From Arthrobacter sp. SLBN-122 (GTDB lineage: Bacteria > Actinomycetota > Actinomycetes > Actinomycetales > Micrococcaceae), in NCBI RefSeq assembly GCF_006715165.1, contig NZ_VFMS01000001.1, positions 4,092,001 through 4,156,000 of the forward strand: a stretch of 64,000 bases of DNA, written 5' to 3'. Under the pieces are notes generated by a model. It saw nothing but the letters and a program-made list of their open reading frames with translations, ran no database searches and had not been told where the DNA came from. Position 1 is the first letter of the stretch. Each line of letters opens with the position of its first letter. A program made the position numbers and the translations under genes. Positions 16,392 to 25,233 of the stretch are shown piece by piece.

Positions 16392-16985
16392 ATGGGCGGA
16401 CGTGCCCTGACTGCGGCAGCTACTTTCTGCGTTGCGCTGGCAGCCAGCGCATGCACCGGGATTGCGCCCAGCGGCCCGGAGGAGTCGATAAAGACGGACG
16501 TGTATGTCACGGCCTATACCTGGTTCGACAACACGCCTCCCGGGTCGACCATGATCAGCCATCCCGTCCTGCACGAAGCAGCCGGCGGCGCGGGGACCTA
16601 TGCTGATCCGGTGACCATCGCCGTCGGGCATTCCCGCGCAACCGGGCAGGACGTCCTTGACATTCCTGCGGGGACACGCATCTACCTCCCGCACGTCCGC
16701 CGCTACTTTATCGTGGAGGATACCTGCGGGGACGGGCCGGAACCCGAGGAAGGCCCCTGCCATACAGGGGCGGAGAAATACGGCAAGGCAACACAATGGA
16801 TCGATATCTGGATTGATGGCAGGGATGAGTCCCGGTCCTTCGTGCGCAGGTGCGCGCGCAAAGCGACAGGCATCAGTACAGCCATCTTCAACCCCAAGGA
16901 CCACTACCCGGTAGCTCCAGGCCAAGGCGTCATCCACGACGGCAAATGCGATGCCAGCTACGGTAACAGCGTGCCTGGGCAATGA
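16392..16985 (+). CDS. Secreted lipoprotein with a double-psi-barrel-like domain
   Basis: 197 aa from ATG 16392, chosen for GGGAGG about 7 nt upstream; the frame extends back to 16215 without support. A lipoprotein signal peptide (RALTAAATFCVALAASAC, lipobox Ala-Ser-Ala-Cys) is followed by a compact domain. Its pieces, VTAYTWFDNTPPGS, IPAGTRIYLP, RRYFIVEDTCGDG and IDIWIDG, resemble in order the 3D/double-psi beta-barrel (MltA/RpfB 3D) pattern, here with added cysteines (DTCGDG...GPCHTG, RRCARKA, DGKCDA) that could form disulfides. Function unknown; a wall-linked role is inferred from export and from the neighbouring polysaccharide synthase, 187 nt upstream. Confidence 0.7.
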   Translation: MGGRALTAAATFCVALAASACTGIAPSGPEESIKTDVYVTAYTWFDNTPPGSTMISHPVLHEAAGGAGTYADPVTIAVGHSRATGQDVLDIPAGTRIYLPHVRRYFIVEDTCGDGPEPEEGPCHTGAEKYGKATQWIDIWIDGRDESRSFVRRCARKATGISTAIFNPKDHYPVAPGQGVIHDGKCDASYGNSVPGQ

Positions 16986-17029
16986 AAGGTCGCGGCGAAC
17001 AGGGACCGTGGACACACAGAATGGACGGC

Positions 17030-17035
17030 TAAGCT
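17030..17035 (+). promoter_or_regulatory. -10 element, leaderless start of the DUF3054 gene
   Basis: TAAGCT, 7 nt before ATG 17043. Confidence 0.45.
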
Positions 17036-17042
17036 CGAAACC

Positions 17043-17444
17043 ATGAGTTCCTTGAAAACGAAGGTGGCGGCAACGTCGTCCGGAAAGACGGTACAGGCAG
17101 CGGCTGTGGCCGATGTCGTGCTGATTCTTGCCTTCGCCGCCATAGGCCGCGATGCGCACCACCGGGAGGAGCCGATCCTGGGTGTGCTGCTGACTGCCTG
17201 GCCCTTCCTCGCCGGTGCCGCCGCCGGATGGGTCGCTTCCCGGGCCTGGCGCAGACCTTTATCTGTCCTCCATGCCGGGGTTCCCGTATGGCTTGGCAGC
17301 CTGGTCGTCGGCATGCTCCTGCGGGCGCTGACCGCCCAGACGGTAGTGCTTCCCTTCGTCATCGTGGCCACACTGGCCCTGGCCGTGTTCCTTGTGGGGT
17401 ACCGGCTCCTGCTGGCCGCCGCCGTCCGGCTCCGCAGCCGGTAA
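17043..17444 (+). CDS. DUF3054 family membrane protein
   Basis: 133 aa with four predicted membrane helices. It matches the DUF3054 pattern: ADVVLILAFAAIGRDAHH near residue 23, then TAWPFLAGAAAGWVASRAW, and GVPVWLGSLVVGMLLRALTA. Function is unknown; family members occur across actinobacteria and haloarchaea. Transcribed alone. Confidence 0.85.
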   Translation: MSSLKTKVAATSSGKTVQAAAVADVVLILAFAAIGRDAHHREEPILGVLLTAWPFLAGAAAGWVASRAWRRPLSVLHAGVPVWLGSLVVGMLLRALTAQTVVLPFVIVATLALAVFLVGYRLLLAAAVRLRSR

Positions 17445-17561
17445 CGAAGGGCCAGCCGGCACCAGGTGGCTGCCGGGAAAGGAACCCCAGTGTAATAGGC
17501 TGGCAGGAGAGACAAACCTGCCGTGCCTTGCTGCGGCGGAATTGATTGAAGGGGTACAAAC

Positions 17562-17843
17562 GTGGTTACCGCATTTGTTCTGATCAAGACTGACGCCGCC
17601 CGCATTCCCGAGACCGCGGAGGAAATCTCCGCCATCGAGGGCATCAGTGAGGTCTACTCCGTCACCGGGGAATGGGATCTGATTGCGGTAGCGCGGGTAC
17701 ACCGGCACGAGGACCTGGCGGACGTCATCGCCGACCGGCTCTCCAAAGTTCCCGCCGTGGTCCACACCACCACCCACATCGCATTCCGTGCGTACTCACA
17801 GCACGACCTGGACGCTGCCTTTTCCCTGGGTTTCGAGCAGTAA
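17562..17843 (+). CDS. Stand-alone Lrp/AsnC ligand-binding (RAM) domain protein
   Basis: 93 aa comprising only the AsnC-type effector-binding alpha-beta sandwich (VTAFVLIKTDAARIPETAEE ... GEWDLIAVARV ... DRLSKVPAVVHTTTHIAF), without the helix-turn-helix of full Lrp. Such proteins assemble into decamer-like rings and may bind amino acids. The start is GTG with GAAGGGG 7 nt upstream. It is convergent with trpD (14 nt between stops). In actinobacteria this gene often neighbours trpD and the cytochrome oxidase cluster, as here. Confidence 0.9.
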   Translation: MVTAFVLIKTDAARIPETAEEISAIEGISEVYSVTGEWDLIAVARVHRHEDLADVIADRLSKVPAVVHTTTHIAFRAYSQHDLDAAFSLGFEQ

Positions 17844-17857
17844 CGCGGCGCCCGACC

Positions 17858-18913
17858 CTAGGCGCGGGACAGGGAAACCCAACGGTCCAGGACGGCAGCA
17901 GCAGCGCCGGAGTCGATTGATTGCGCCGCCCGTGCGAAAGCCCTTTGCATCCGCGCCAGGAACGGTCCCTCGGCTTCACGGTCAAACGCCACCAGACCGG
18001 CCGCTGCATTGACCAGGACCGCGTCGCGCGCAGGGCCCTCTTTGCCGGCCAGCACGTCGCGGACTACGCCTGCGTTCGCCGCTGCATCACCGCCGCGAAG
18101 CTGTTCGACCGTGGCCAGGCTGATGCCAAGGTCCTGCGGGGAGAACAGCAACTCATTAACGGCACCGTCACGGACCTCCCAAACGGTGGAAGGACCAGTG
18201 GTGGTCAGTTCATCCAGGCCGTCATTGCCACGGAAGACCAATCCCCTGCTCCCCCGCCGCGCCAGGACTCCTGCAACGAGCGGCGCCATCCGCGCATTGG
18301 CGACGCCCACAGCAGAAGCCTGCACGTTGGCAGGGTTGGTGAGCGGACCCAGGAAATTGAATGCCGTGGGTATGGCAAGTTCGCGGCGGGGCACGGCGGT
18401 GTGGCGGAATGACGGGTGGAACACCTGGGCAAAACAGAAGGTGATGCCCGCCTGCTCGGCGTTACGGGCCACCTGCCCGATGGACAGGTCAAGACGGACT
18501 CCCAGCGCTTCGAGCACGTCCGCGGACCCGGACGACGACGACGCGGCCCGGTTGCCATGCTTCACCACCTTGGCACCGGCGCCGGCAGCGACAAGGGCGG
18601 CCATGGTGGAGATGTTGACAGTGTTAAGTTGGTCACCTCCGGTGCCAACGATGTCCAGTTTCTCCCCGGAAATTTCCACTGGATTGGCATGGGCAAGCAT
18701 TGCTTCGACCAGGCCGGAAAGCTCATCCACGGTTTCACCCTTGGCGCTGAGCGCCACCAGGAATCCTGCGATCTGGGCGGGCGTGGCTTCGCCGGACATG
18801 ATGGTGTCCATGGCCCAGGACGTGTTCTCCGCCGTGAGGTCATTGCCTTTAATCAGTGCCGAAATCAGCCGGGGCCAGGTGTTGCCGGACGCTGCAGTTG
18901 CCTGTGAAGTCAC
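17858..18913 (-). CDS. trpD: Anthranilate phosphoribosyltransferase
   Basis: Transfers phosphoribose from PRPP to anthranilate, the second step of tryptophan synthesis. The 351-aa protein carries the PRPP loop [18 protein letters not shown], the [21 protein letters not shown] motif, [29 protein letters not shown], and the metal site [14 protein letters not shown]. Not part of a trp operon here: it is flanked by ctaE (divergent) and the Lrp-domain gene (convergent). This stand-alone position is usual in actinobacteria. Confidence 0.95.
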   Translation of the reverse strand: MTSQATAASGNTWPRLISALIKGNDLTAENTSWAMDTIMSGEATPAQIAGFLVALSAKGETVDELSGLVEAMLAHANPVEISGEKLDIVGTGGDQLNTVNISTMAALVAAGAGAKVVKHGNRAASSSSGSADVLEALGVRLDLSIGQVARNAEQAGITFCFAQVFHPSFRHTAVPRRELAIPTAFNFLGPLTNPANVQASAVGVANARMAPLVAGVLARRGSRGLVFRGNDGLDELTTTGPSTVWEVRDGAVNELLFSPQDLGISLATVEQLRGGDAAANAGVVRDVLAGKEGPARDAVLVNAAAGLVAFDREAEGPFLARMQRAFARAAQSIDSGAAAAVLDRWVSLSRA

Positions 18914-18919
18914 CTGCTG

Positions 18920-18925
18920 ATGCTA
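18920..18925 (-). promoter_or_regulatory. -10 element, leaderless start of trpD
   Basis: Minus-strand TAGCAT, 6 nt before GTG 18913. No ribosome site precedes the start. Confidence 0.55.
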
Positions 18926-19049
18926 TCGAGCGATGGCGGGCACTGACCAATGTGAACGGCGGCGGGAACTTTTCCGGGCAATTTCGCGTCTTTGTAGAAA
19001 AAGTCCTTCGAAAAGGCGGTTTGCGTTGGGCAGCACGGACTTTTACAGA

Positions 19050-19055
19050 CATAAT
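19050..19055 (+). promoter_or_regulatory. -10 element, leaderless start of ctaE operon
   Basis: CATAAT, 6 nt before GTG 19062; a TTG-containing -35 (TTGGGC, 19026-19031) is 18 nt upstream. Confidence 0.55.
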
Positions 19056-19061
19056 GTCTAT

Positions 19062-19700
19062 GTGACATCTGCGACCCATGCCCCCAGTACCCCGGCGCAC
19101 CCCACGCTGAACCGCCCCAACATGGTTTCTGTCGGAACCGTTGTGTGGCTGTCCAGCGAGTTGATGTTCTTCGCCGGTCTTTTCGCCATGTACTTCACGC
19201 TCCGCTCCACGAGTGGTGAAATGTGGGCTGAAGAGACAGCCAAGCTCAACTTCCCCTTTGCGCTCGTCAACACGATTGTCCTTGTGGCCAGTTCCTTTAC
19301 TTGCCAGATGGGCGTCTTCGCTGCTGAGCGCCTGCAGCCCCGGCGTACCGGAGGTGCCCTTCAGTTCGCCCGTTGGGGAATGAATGAATGGTTCACCCTG
19401 ACGTTCATCATGGGTGCGTTCTTCGTTGCCGGCCAGACCACCGAATACGCGATGCTGGTTTCCGAGCACGTCTCGCTCTCCTCCAACGCCTACGGCTCTG
19501 CCTTCTACATGACCACCGGCTTCCACGGCCTCCACGTCATCGGCGGCCTGATCGCCTTCCTGCTCATCATGGGGCGGTCCTTCGCGGCGAAGAAGTTTGG
19601 ACACTTCGAAGCAACGTCCGCGATCGTCACCTCTTACTACTGGCACTTCGTTGACGTCGTTTGGATCGGCCTCTTCCTGGTCATCTACGTACTCAAGTAG
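19062..19700 (+). CDS. ctaE: Cytochrome c oxidase subunit III
   Basis: Integral membrane subunit of the aa3-type oxidase, 212 aa with five membrane helices. Family signatures visible are [49 protein letters not shown] and the C-terminal [25 protein letters not shown] 19062 gives the expected N-terminus VTSATHAPS; the frame is open back to 18933 but that part is not conserved in type. First gene of the ctaE-qcrC-qcrA-qcrB unit conserved in actinobacteria, where the bc1 and aa3 complexes form a supercomplex. Confidence 0.95.
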   Translation: MTSATHAPSTPAHPTLNRPNMVSVGTVVWLSSELMFFAGLFAMYFTLRSTSGEMWAEETAKLNFPFALVNTIVLVASSFTCQMGVFAAERLQPRRTGGALQFARWGMNEWFTLTFIMGAFFVAGQTTEYAMLVSEHVSLSSNAYGSAFYMTTGFHGLHVIGGLIAFLLIMGRSFAAKKFGHFEATSAIVTSYYWHFVDVVWIGLFLVIYVLK

Positions 19701-19786
19701 CCAGCTTTGATTCTTTTTCTACAAGAGGCAGAATTTCAGGTAGCGGCTCCCGGAGCCGGCGCAGGATCGAATAAAGGAACCACCAC

Positions 19787-20575
19787 GTGAAGGCACTCTC
19801 ACAAAAGCGGCGTCACCCACTTGCAGCAATAGCGCTGCTTCTGATGGGGCTCCTCATCACTGGTGGGCTGTACGCCGTGGCAACCACCGTCAACGAGGCC
19901 AAGGCTTCCACCACCACTTTCAGTGCGAATGACGCGGAAGAGGGCGGCAAGCTCTTCGCGGCCAACTGCGCCACCTGCCACGGCATGGGTGCCAGTGGGT
20001 CCAAGGATGGCCCCTCGCTGGTGGGTGTCGGTGCCGCAGCTGTCGACTTCCAGGTGGGCACCGGCCGCATGCCGATGCAGATGAACGGACCCCAGGCCCT
20101 CAAGAAGCCGGTCCAGTTTAACGATGAACAGACCCACCAGCTTGCAGCCTACGTCGCTTCCCTTGGAGCCGGCCCGGCTATTCCTGAAGAGGACCTGACA
20201 AACGGTGGCGGCGACGCCGCTGCCGGTGGCGAACTCTTCCGCACCAACTGCGCCATGTGCCACAACGCCGCTGCTGCCGGTGGCGCGCTGACCAGGGGCA
20301 AGTTTGCACCGGCGCTGGCGGATGTATCCGGCAAGCACATCTACGAAGCCATGGCCACGGGCCCGCAGAACATGCCGGTGTTCAATGACGCCAACATCAC
20401 CCCCGAGGGCAAGAAAGACATCATCACCTTCCTGAAGCAGATCGAAACCACCGGCTCTCCGGGCGGCGCCGATCTCGGCTCCCTCGGCCCCGTTGCTGAA
20501 GGCCTGTTCGTATGGGTTGCCGGCCTCGGCGTCATCATCGCCTTCACCATCTGGCTGACCTCCAGGACGTCCTGA
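19787..20575 (+). CDS. qcrC: Di-haem cytochrome c subunit of the bc1 complex
   Basis: 262 aa. An N-terminal membrane anchor (about residues 14-32) precedes two class I cytochrome c domains with haem-binding CATCHG (about 64) and CAMCHN (about 155). A C-terminal membrane helix (GLFVWVAGLGVIIAFTIWLT) follows. The second haem replaces a soluble cytochrome c and passes electrons directly to the oxidase CuA, which is the actinobacterial arrangement. The start is GTG with AAAGGA 8 nt upstream. Confidence 0.96.
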   Translation: MKALSQKRRHPLAAIALLLMGLLITGGLYAVATTVNEAKASTTTFSANDAEEGGKLFAANCATCHGMGASGSKDGPSLVGVGAAAVDFQVGTGRMPMQMNGPQALKKPVQFNDEQTHQLAAYVASLGAGPAIPEEDLTNGGGDAAAGGELFRTNCAMCHNAAAAGGALTRGKFAPALADVSGKHIYEAMATGPQNMPVFNDANITPEGKKDIITFLKQIETTGSPGGADLGSLGPVAEGLFVWVAGLGVIIAFTIWLTSRTS

Positions 20576-20675
20576 CTTTCCCTGGGGACACACACAACTT
20601 CTGCTGCCCAGTCAGCAGCTTGAAATTAGAAACTAACCCGGCACAGGCCGGGACGAGAGAAGGATGAGGCGAATT

Positions 20676-21746
20676 ATGGGCAACCATAGTGACGGCAGTC
20701 CGAACCACTCGGGCACCGTAGCTACGGCTGGTCAGAATGAGGTGGAGAAGTTCCAGGATCCTGGAATTCCCCCGCATCGTTTGCGCCTGGCTGACACGGA
20801 CCCGAAGGCCGCAAAGCGGGCAGAACGGCAGGTCGCCTTACTATTTGGCATTTCTGTTGTTGGAACCCTGATCTTCCTGGTGGCGTACTTCGCCATTGAT
20901 CTGGGTGATGACTCCAGCATCGCCACCATCCGGCTCCAGAACGCCCTGCTCGGCGTAGGCACTGCCTTCGCCATGCTGGGTATCGGTATCGGCATCGTGC
21001 ACTGGGCCAAGGCCCTGATGCCCGATCACGAAGTCTCCGAAGAACGCCACGCGATCCGCTACGAAGAAGACCGCCAGGCCGCTGTCCGCATCGTCGACGA
21101 CATCGTGGAAGAGACCGGCATCAAGCGCCGCCCGCTGATCCGCAACACCCTGCTCGGTGCTGTGGCGCTTGCCCCGCTCCCCGCCGTCGCCATCTTCGGT
21201 GACCTCGGACCCCGTCCGGACGACAAGCTCGCACACACCATGTGGGCTCCCCAGGACGGAAAGCGCAAGCGCCTGACCCGTGACCCTGACGGAACTCCCA
21301 TCAAGGCGTCGGACGTCACCATCGGTTCTGCCTTCCACGTCATCCCGGAAGGCCTGAACGAACTCGAAGAAGGCAAGCTCAACGAAAAGGCAAAGGCCGT
21401 TGTGCTGCTCATGCGCCTTGATCCCGCATCGCTGAACCCGTCCGCGGGCCGCGAAGAGTGGGGCTACAACGGCATCGTTGCCTACTCGAAGATCTGCACC
21501 CACGTTGGTTGCCCCGTTGCTCTGTACGAGCAGCAGACGCACCACCTGCTGTGCCCGTGCCACCAGTCCACCTTTGACCTCACTCAAGAGTGCAAGGTGA
21601 TCTTCGGCCCCGCCAGCCGTCCTCTCCCCCAGCTGCCCATCGCAGTTGACGACGAGGGCTACCTGGTCGCTACCAGCGACTTCCATGAACCCGTTGGACC
21701 TAGCTACTGGGAGCGTGCTGAGCATGAGCGCAACATCAACAGCTGA
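20676..21746 (+). CDS. qcrA: Rieske iron-sulfur subunit of the bc1 complex
   Basis: 356 aa. Three membrane helices in the N-terminal half (about 60-80, 98-115 and 165-185) precede the Rieske domain with its two ligand motifs CTHVGCPVAL and CPCHQSTFDL near residues 270-295. The start is ATG 20676 (MGNHSDG), which has GAGG 6 nt upstream; an ATG four codons earlier lies on top of the ribosome site. It overlaps qcrB by 23 nt. Confidence 0.95.
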   Translation: MGNHSDGSPNHSGTVATAGQNEVEKFQDPGIPPHRLRLADTDPKAAKRAERQVALLFGISVVGTLIFLVAYFAIDLGDDSSIATIRLQNALLGVGTAFAMLGIGIGIVHWAKALMPDHEVSEERHAIRYEEDRQAAVRIVDDIVEETGIKRRPLIRNTLLGAVALAPLPAVAIFGDLGPRPDDKLAHTMWAPQDGKRKRLTRDPDGTPIKASDVTIGSAFHVIPEGLNELEEGKLNEKAKAVVLLMRLDPASLNPSAGREEWGYNGIVAYSKICTHVGCPVALYEQQTHHLLCPCHQSTFDLTQECKVIFGPASRPLPQLPIAVDDEGYLVATSDFHEPVGPSYWERAEHERNINS

Positions 21747-23394
21747 GCCGGCTTTCGTCGCCAAAACCACGACAGGCCGGATCACCGACTTCGTCGACTC
21801 ACGTGTTGGCGGCTCCGGAATCCTTCGCGAGTTCGGCCGCAAAGTCTTCCCCGACCACTGGTCATTCATGTTCGGCGAAGTTGCGCTCTACTCGTTCGTT
21901 ATCCTGCTGCTGTCCGGAACGTTCCTGACGTTCTTCTTTGATCCCTCCATGGCGGAAACCCACTACGACGGTGGCTACATTCCGCTCAAGGGAGTGGAAA
22001 TGTCGGTGGCGTACAGCTCCTCGCTGAACATCTCCTTCGACATCCGCGGCGGACTCTTCATGCGCCAGGTGCACCACTGGGCGGCGCTGCTGTTCGTGGC
22101 ATCGATCGCAGTCCACATGCTGAGGGTGTTCTTCACCGGTGCATTCCGCCGCCCGCGTGAAATGAACTGGGTCGTGGGCAGCGTCCTGCTGATCCTGGCC
22201 ATGGCTGCCGGCTTCACCGGCTACTCGCTCCCCGATGACCTCCTGTCGGGCAACGGCCTGCGCATCATCGACGGTGTCATCAAGTCCATCCCGGTCATCG
22301 GAACGTACATCTCGTTCTTCCTGTTCGGCGGGGAGTTCCCCGGCACCGCCATCATCAGCCGCCTCTACATGCTGCACATCCTGCTGGTGCCGGCGCTGAT
22401 CCTGCTGATGATCGTGGTTCACCTGTTCATGGTTGTCGTCCACAAGCACACGCAGTACCCCGGGCCGGGCCGCAACGACAACAACGTTGTTGGCTACCCC
22501 CTTGGTCCTGTCTACGCTGCCAAGGCCGGTGGGTTCTTCTTCATCGTCTTCGGCGTGATTGCGTTGATGGCGGCATTCTTCACCATCAACCCGATCTGGA
22601 ACTACGGTCCGTATGACCCCTCCCCCGTTTCCGCAGGTACCCAGCCTGACTGGTACATCGGCTTTGTTGACGGCGCCCTGCGATTGATGCCGGGAACCCT
22701 TGGCGACTGGCACGTGGAGCAGGTCTTCTTCGGACACGTATTCACGTTCAACGTCCTGCTGCCGGCCCTGGTACCGGCCGGCATCCTGTTCACCATCATG
22801 TTCATGTACCCGTGGATCGAGCGCTGGGTGACCAAGGACGACCGTGAACACCACGTCCTGGACCGTCCCAGGAACGCCCCCACCCGTACCGCCATCGGCA
22901 TGGCAGGCTTCGTCTGGTACTGCGTCATGTGGGCCGCTGCCGGTTCCGACCTCATCGCCACCCACTTCGGCGTCTCACTGAACGACGTCACCTACTGGCT
23001 GCGGGCCCTGTTCTTCATCGGACCGGTCATCGCATTCATCGTTACCAAGCGCGTGGCCCTTGCCCTGCAGCGCAAGGACCGGGAGATCGCACTGCACGGC
23101 CGCGAAACCGGCCGCATCGTCCGGCTCCCGCATGGCGAGTTCATCGAGGTGCACGCTCCGCTGGACGAGTACAAGCGCTACAAGCTGGTTGGTTTTGAGT
23201 CGCCTCAGGTCCTCCCGGCGGTCCCCAACGAGCACGGTGTCGTCACCCGCAAGGAAAAGCGTCGCGCGTTCCTCTCCCGCTGGTTCTTTGAGGACCGCGT
23301 AGCTCCCGCTACGCCTGCTGAGCTTGAGGCTGCACACGGCCACGGCCACGAGGCTGTCGAAGCGGCAGAAGGCAGCAGGAGCCTGACGCACTAG
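21724..23394 (+). CDS. qcrB: Cytochrome b subunit of the bc1 complex
   Basis: 556 aa. Eight or more membrane helices; the four haem-b histidines lie in the pairs RQVHHWAALLFVASIAVHML and LYMLHILLVPALILLMIVVH. The Qo-site region reads NPIWNYGPYDPSPV. It has the long hydrophilic C-terminal extension typical of actinobacteria (residues about 440-556, ending in His/Glu-rich HGHGHEAVEAAEG). The start MSATSTAEPA at 21724 lies inside the end of qcrA, so translation is probably coupled. Confidence 0.96.
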   Translation: MSATSTAEPAFVAKTTTGRITDFVDSRVGGSGILREFGRKVFPDHWSFMFGEVALYSFVILLLSGTFLTFFFDPSMAETHYDGGYIPLKGVEMSVAYSSSLNISFDIRGGLFMRQVHHWAALLFVASIAVHMLRVFFTGAFRRPREMNWVVGSVLLILAMAAGFTGYSLPDDLLSGNGLRIIDGVIKSIPVIGTYISFFLFGGEFPGTAIISRLYMLHILLVPALILLMIVVHLFMVVVHKHTQYPGPGRNDNNVVGYPLGPVYAAKAGGFFFIVFGVIALMAAFFTINPIWNYGPYDPSPVSAGTQPDWYIGFVDGALRLMPGTLGDWHVEQVFFGHVFTFNVLLPALVPAGILFTIMFMYPWIERWVTKDDREHHVLDRPRNAPTRTAIGMAGFVWYCVMWAAAGSDLIATHFGVSLNDVTYWLRALFFIGPVIAFIVTKRVALALQRKDREIALHGRETGRIVRLPHGEFIEVHAPLDEYKRYKLVGFESPQVLPAVPNEHGVVTRKEKRRAFLSRWFFEDRVAPATPAELEAAHGHGHEAVEAAEGSRSLTH

Positions 23395-23408
23395 GCTCCA
23401 GCTCGCAA

Positions 23409-23447
23409 CAGGAAAGGCCCGATCCACTGTGGATCGGGCCTTTCCTG
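23409..23447. terminator. Intrinsic terminator after qcrB
   Basis: A 19-bp perfect inverted repeat (left arm 23409-23427, right arm 23429-23447) with TTTCC in the right arm but only a short T-run. It separates the convergent qcrB and the GntR gene. Confidence 0.75.
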
Positions 23448-23532
23448 CGTTTCCGCCAAGGACGCCTGGAAGCATCCAGCGCGGCTGCACCCGCTGCTGG
23501 CCAGTGGAGGCGCAGCCAGCGGACAGACCGGC

Positions 23533-24303
23533 TTAGTGGTTGCGCGCCCGCCTGGCTCCCGGGCGCTGCAATGGCACCCACAGCTTGTACCGGTCGGCCC
23601 TGTAGTAGGACACCGAGTAGTCGACCATTGCCCTGGCGACAAACGCGTGCCGCTGGATCTTCAGCAACGGCGCCCCCACTTCGACGTTGAGCAGGCGGGC
23701 CGTGGAGGGCGAGGCCGCGGTCGCCTCGATCATGTCCTCGCCCCACTCCATAACCAGCCCGTACTGCTCGCTGAGGACGTTGTAGAGCGACGTGGGCGGT
23801 TCGCCGTCGAGCAGGCCCGGGACGCGATGCGCCGGGATGAAGTTCTCGTCCACGCTCATGGGCTCCCCGTCGGCAAGGAGCAGACGGCGGAAGCGGACCA
23901 GGGGTGTACCCTCATCCAGCTGCAGCTCGCGGGCCAGGAAGGCGCTGGCGCCAATCTGTTCGAAACTGAGCACCTTTGCGGCCGGAACCATGCCGCGCCG
24001 CTGCATCTCTTCACTGTAGGACGTGAGCTTGACCTGCAGGTCGAGTTTTGGCCGGCGGACGAATGTCCCCAGGCCCACCACCCGTTCGATGACCTCCTCC
24101 CCCACCAGGGCATCGATCGCCTGCCGTACGGTCATTCGTGCAAGCCCAAAGCGCTCCGCCAGGTCCCGTTCCGATGGCAGGGCAGAGCCCGGCGGACATG
24201 ACTGTGCGATGTAGGCACGAAGGATTTCGCGAAGCTGGACGTAAATGGCCGTTCCGCTGGTGCGGTCTATGTCCCCCGTGATTGCGGCGGCGCCGGCTGC
24301 CAT
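23533..24303 (-). CDS. GntR-family (HutC/DasR-like) transcriptional regulator
   Basis: 256 aa. An N-terminal winged helix (YVQLREILRAYI ... SALPSERDLAERFGLARMTVRQAIDALV ... VGLGTFVRRPK) is followed by a UTRA effector domain (KLTSYSEEMQRRGMVPAA ... RRLLLADGEPMSVDENFIPA ... RADRYKLWVPLQRP). The KLTSYSEEM, DGEPM and YRADRYK segments are those of the DasR/NagR group, which sense amino-sugar phosphates. ATG 24303 is the start (AGGAG 7 nt upstream). It is divergent from the HPr gene, with a DasR-type palindrome just before its own -10 (TAAAAT, 24340-24335), suggesting autoregulation. Confidence 0.88.
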   Translation of the reverse strand: MAAGAAAITGDIDRTSGTAIYVQLREILRAYIAQSCPPGSALPSERDLAERFGLARMTVRQAIDALVGEEVIERVVGLGTFVRRPKLDLQVKLTSYSEEMQRRGMVPAAKVLSFEQIGASAFLARELQLDEGTPLVRFRRLLLADGEPMSVDENFIPAHRVPGLLDGEPPTSLYNVLSEQYGLVMEWGEDMIEATAASPSTARLLNVEVGAPLLKIQRHAFVARAMVDYSVSYYRADRYKLWVPLQRPGARRARNH

Positions 24304-24339
24304 GATCGTTCTCCTGCCGTTGGGTGTCCTCCCAATTTT

Positions 24340-24359
24340 AGTTCGGTCTAGACCAGTTG
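24340..24359. promoter_or_regulatory. DasR-responsive-element (dre)-like operator
   Basis: Perfect 10-bp palindrome GGTCTAGACC at 24345-24354. Read on the minus strand, ACTGGTCTAGACCGAA matches the Streptomyces dre consensus ACTGGTCTAGACCAGT at all but the last three bases. A weaker half site, TGGTCT, lies at 24408-24413 next to the -10 (TATATT, 24402-24407) of the HPr gene. Confidence 0.75.
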
Positions 24360-24461
24360 CCGGACCGCTTGGCGTTTTCGCCCCTGAGCCGTTGGGACAG
24401 CTATATTTGGTCTGGAAATTTGCCAATGACGGAGGGGGCCGTCTTTTGAAAAGGAGTCCCT

Positions 24462-24755
24462 TTGCCAACAATGAAAGCCGTGGTGGCAGCGCCGGTGGGC
24501 CTGCATGCACGACCTGCCGCGGTATTCGTCCGGGCCGTCACCGACACGGGCCTCCCGGTCACCATCAGCAAGGCCGGCGCCTGCAGGGTGGATGCCCGTT
24601 CGCTGCTTCAGGTGATGACCGCTGACTTCCCACAGGGATGCGAAGTGGAGTTGTCCATCATTGAGAGCGGGCTGGAAGGCGCCCTGGGGCGGGAGAAGGC
24701 TGAGGAGGCCCTCCTGCAGCTTCGTGAACTCCTGGAGTCACAGGGCGCCGCTTAG
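24462..24755 (+). CDS. ptsH: HPr phosphocarrier protein
   Basis: General PTS component that relays phosphate from enzyme I to sugar-specific EIIA. The 97-aa protein has the active-site His in VGLHARPAAVFVRAV (about residue 16) and a regulatory-site-like region SKAGACRVDARSLLQVMT; the usual Ser46 position falls in ARSLLQ. The start is TTG 24462, since AAGGAG is 6 nt upstream; ATG 24471 would be too far. It sits alone: no enzyme I gene is visible nearby. Confidence 0.9.
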   Translation: MPTMKAVVAAPVGLHARPAAVFVRAVTDTGLPVTISKAGACRVDARSLLQVMTADFPQGCEVELSIIESGLEGALGREKAEEALLQLRELLESQGAA

Positions 24756-24774
24756 AAGGCCTGGGACGGCATAC

Positions 24775-24817
24775 AACGACGTCGGGCCCCACCAATCTGG
24801 TGGGGCCCGACGTCGTT
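24775..24817. terminator. Bidirectional terminator between ptsH and ctaF
   Basis: A perfect 20-bp inverted repeat (arms 24775-24794 and 24798-24817) with loop ATC, followed by ATTCTTTT on the plus strand. Confidence 0.9.
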
Positions 24818-24831
24818 ATTCTTTTGCTTGC

Positions 24832-25233
24832 CTAGTGTGCGTGGTCGCCGCGGCTGTACTCGTACACCCAGCCCACGAGGGCCACGAGGGCGAGGCCGCC
24901 TGCGATGAAGATGATCCAGGCACCTACTGCCAGGCCCAGGAAGCCGGTGGCGCAGGCGATGCCCAGAACCAGCGGCCACCAGCTCCAGGGGCTGAAGTGC
25001 CCCTGTTCGCCGGCGCCCTCGTGGATTTCTGCGTCACTGCGGTCCTCGGGACGGAGGCCTACGCGCTTGCCGGTGAAACCGAGGTATGCCCCGATCATGC
25101 CGGCGAGGCCGCCGACGAGCAGGATGCCCAGGATGCCCACCCACTCACCCCAGTTGGTCAGGAAACCGTAGACCAGAGCGACGGGGACGAAGAAGAAGAC
25201 TCCAGAGCCAAAGATCCAGGATTCGATTTTCAC
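24832..25233 (-). CDS. ctaF: Actinobacterial cytochrome c oxidase subunit IV
   Basis: 133 aa with two pairs of membrane helices. It matches the actinobacterial subunit IV family: [19 protein letters not shown] at the N-terminus, [18 protein letters not shown], then [18 protein letters not shown]. It overlaps the ctaD stop by 4 nt (ATGA), so translation is coupled. Last gene of ctaC-ctaD-ctaF. Confidence 0.93.
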   Translation of the reverse strand: MKIESWIFGSGVFFFVPVALVYGFLTNWGEWVGILGILLVGGLAGMIGAYLGFTGKRVGLRPEDRSDAEIHEGAGEQGHFSPWSWWPLVLGIACATGFLGLAVGAWIIFIAGGLALVALVGWVYEYSRGDHAH

